DNA of 42,564 bases from an uncultured Oscillibacter sp. (GTDB lineage: Bacteria > Bacillota > Clostridia > Oscillospirales > Oscillospiraceae): NCBI GenBank assembly GCA_947577075.1, contig CANPTW010000022.1, forward strand, positions 1 through 42,564, written 5' to 3'. Under the pieces are notes generated by a model. It searched no databases, was not told the DNA's origin, and worked only from the letters and a program-made list of their open reading frames with translations. The first letter of the stretch is position 1. Each line of letters opens with the position of its first letter. This document shows positions 41,859 to 42,564 of this stretch, one piece after another. Position numbers and translations under genes: made by a program.

Positions 41859-42564
41859 ATGAACAAGACACCGACCACTTTGATCATTATGGACGGCTTC
41901 GGCACCGGCGGCGGAGAAACGGGGAACGCCGTCAAAACCGCCCGGACCCCCCGCCTGAACGGATTTTTCCAGGAGTTTGCCCACACGACCCTCTCCGCCT
42001 CCGGGCTGGACGTGGGCCTGCCCGACGGGCAGATGGGCAACAGCGAGGTGGGACACACCAACATCGGCGGCGGCCGGGTGGTCTTCCAGGACCTGCCCCG
42101 GATTACCAGAGCCATTGAGGACGGAAGCTTCTTCCGGAATCCCGCCTATCTCCACGCCATGGACGCCTGCATCGAGAAGGGGTCTGCCCTTCATCTTTTC
42201 GGGCTTCTCTCCGACGGCGGCGTGCACTCCCACCTGACGCATCTTTTTGCGCTGCTGAAGATGGCCAAGGACAAGGGCCTCACCCGGGTCTATATCCACG
42301 CCTTCCTGGACGGGCGGGACGTGTCCCCCACCTCCGGCGCGGGCTTTGTCGCCCAAACCGTGGCCAAGTGCCAGGAGATCGGCGTGGGCAAGATCGCCAC
42401 GGTCATGGGCCGCTACTACGCCATGGACCGGGACAAACGCTGGGACCGGGTGGAGCAGGCCTATGACGCCATGGTCTACGGAGAGAGCCCCATCAACAAC
42501 CCGGACCCTGTGGACGCGGTGAAAAAGTCCTATGAAAAGGGCGTCACCGACGAGTTCGTGGAGC
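41859..42564 (+). CDS. gpmI: 2,3-bisphosphoglycerate-independent phosphoglycerate mutase (partial, cut by right edge)
   Basis: About 235 N-terminal residues of a protein normally near 510 are present. They include LIIMDGFGTGG with the first metal-binding Asp, GLPDGQMGNSEVGHTNIGGGR with the catalytic Ser, FGLLSDGGVHSHLTHLFALL, HAFLDGRDVSPTSG, and MGRYYAMDRDKRWDRVEQAY. The enzyme interconverts 3- and 2-phosphoglycerate using two Mn ions. The ATG at 41859 is preceded by GGAAGGAGA and a T-rich spacer. It continues the pgk-tpiA-gpmI order seen in Firmicutes. Confidence 0.96.
   Translation, partial: MNKTPTTLIIMDGFGTGGGETGNAVKTARTPRLNGFFQEFAHTTLSASGLDVGLPDGQMGNSEVGHTNIGGGRVVFQDLPRITRAIEDGSFFRNPAYLHAMDACIEKGSALHLFGLLSDGGVHSHLTHLFALLKMAKDKGLTRVYIHAFLDGRDVSPTSGAGFVAQTVAKCQEIGVGKIATVMGRYYAMDRDKRWDRVEQAYDAMVYGESPINNPDPVDAVKKSYEKGVTDEFVE

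Overview
This window looks like the chromosome of a GC-rich Bacillota (Firmicutes), most likely an Oscillospirales/Oscillospiraceae-type gut anaerobe. That is an inference from strong AGGAGG ribosome binding sites, S-layer-homology (SLH) surface proteins, a RepA/DUF3846 mobile-element module of the kind found in Firmicutes conjugative elements, and housekeeping gene order (prs-pth-mfd; pgk-tpiA-gpmI). No 16S or other species marker is present.

Region 1 (1-15.6 kb) is the right-hand part of an integrated mobile element, with all intact genes on the minus strand. In transcription order it holds a MGAWG-motif protein and a coupled unknown protein, two tandem intrinsic-terminator hairpins, a RepA_N replication initiator, a DUF3846 protein, and two very large secreted SLH/Ig-like surface proteins. 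The first surface gene is interrupted by a one-base deletion and an in-frame TGA. The second runs off the left edge. The right boundary carries a nested inverted repeat, the C-terminal remnant of a tyrosine recombinase, and a tRNA-Gln(CUG) gene with its own promoter and terminator.

Region 2 (15.8-21.5 kb) has a COG2509 FAD-dependent oxidoreductase overlapping a D-2-hydroxyacid dehydrogenase, then a non-coding stretch with two copies of a dispersed TIR-bearing repeat and a possible 19-residue peptide gene. An AraC-type regulator and a convergent lipoprotein gene follow.

Region 3 (21.6-30.0 kb) is a plus-strand run from polA through a membrane protein, a P-loop kinase-like protein, an EamA exporter, a SUFU-domain membrane protein, RimI, a second GNAT and TsaD. 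Several of these genes overlap stop-to-start. It ends in an unusual tandem array of roughly 190-bp multi-hairpin units, the last hairpin of which forms the apparent terminator.

Region 4 (30.1-38.3 kb) has a minus-strand repair and hydrolase operon (Smr, frameshifted nitrilase-family protein, MGMT-like). It is divergent from yjbQ through interlocked face-to-face promoters. Then come mfd, pth, prs and a degenerate GlmU-like protein, all on the minus strand, with a third copy of the dispersed repeat between prs and the GlmU-like gene.

Region 5 (38.3-42.6 kb) has trmL and the lower-glycolysis genes pgk, tpiA and gpmI (cut by the right edge), with recognisable sigma-A-type promoters. The clearest candidates for undescribed biology are the multi-hairpin array after tsaD, the TIR repeat family, the paired hairpins in the repA leader, and the element-borne giant surface proteins.
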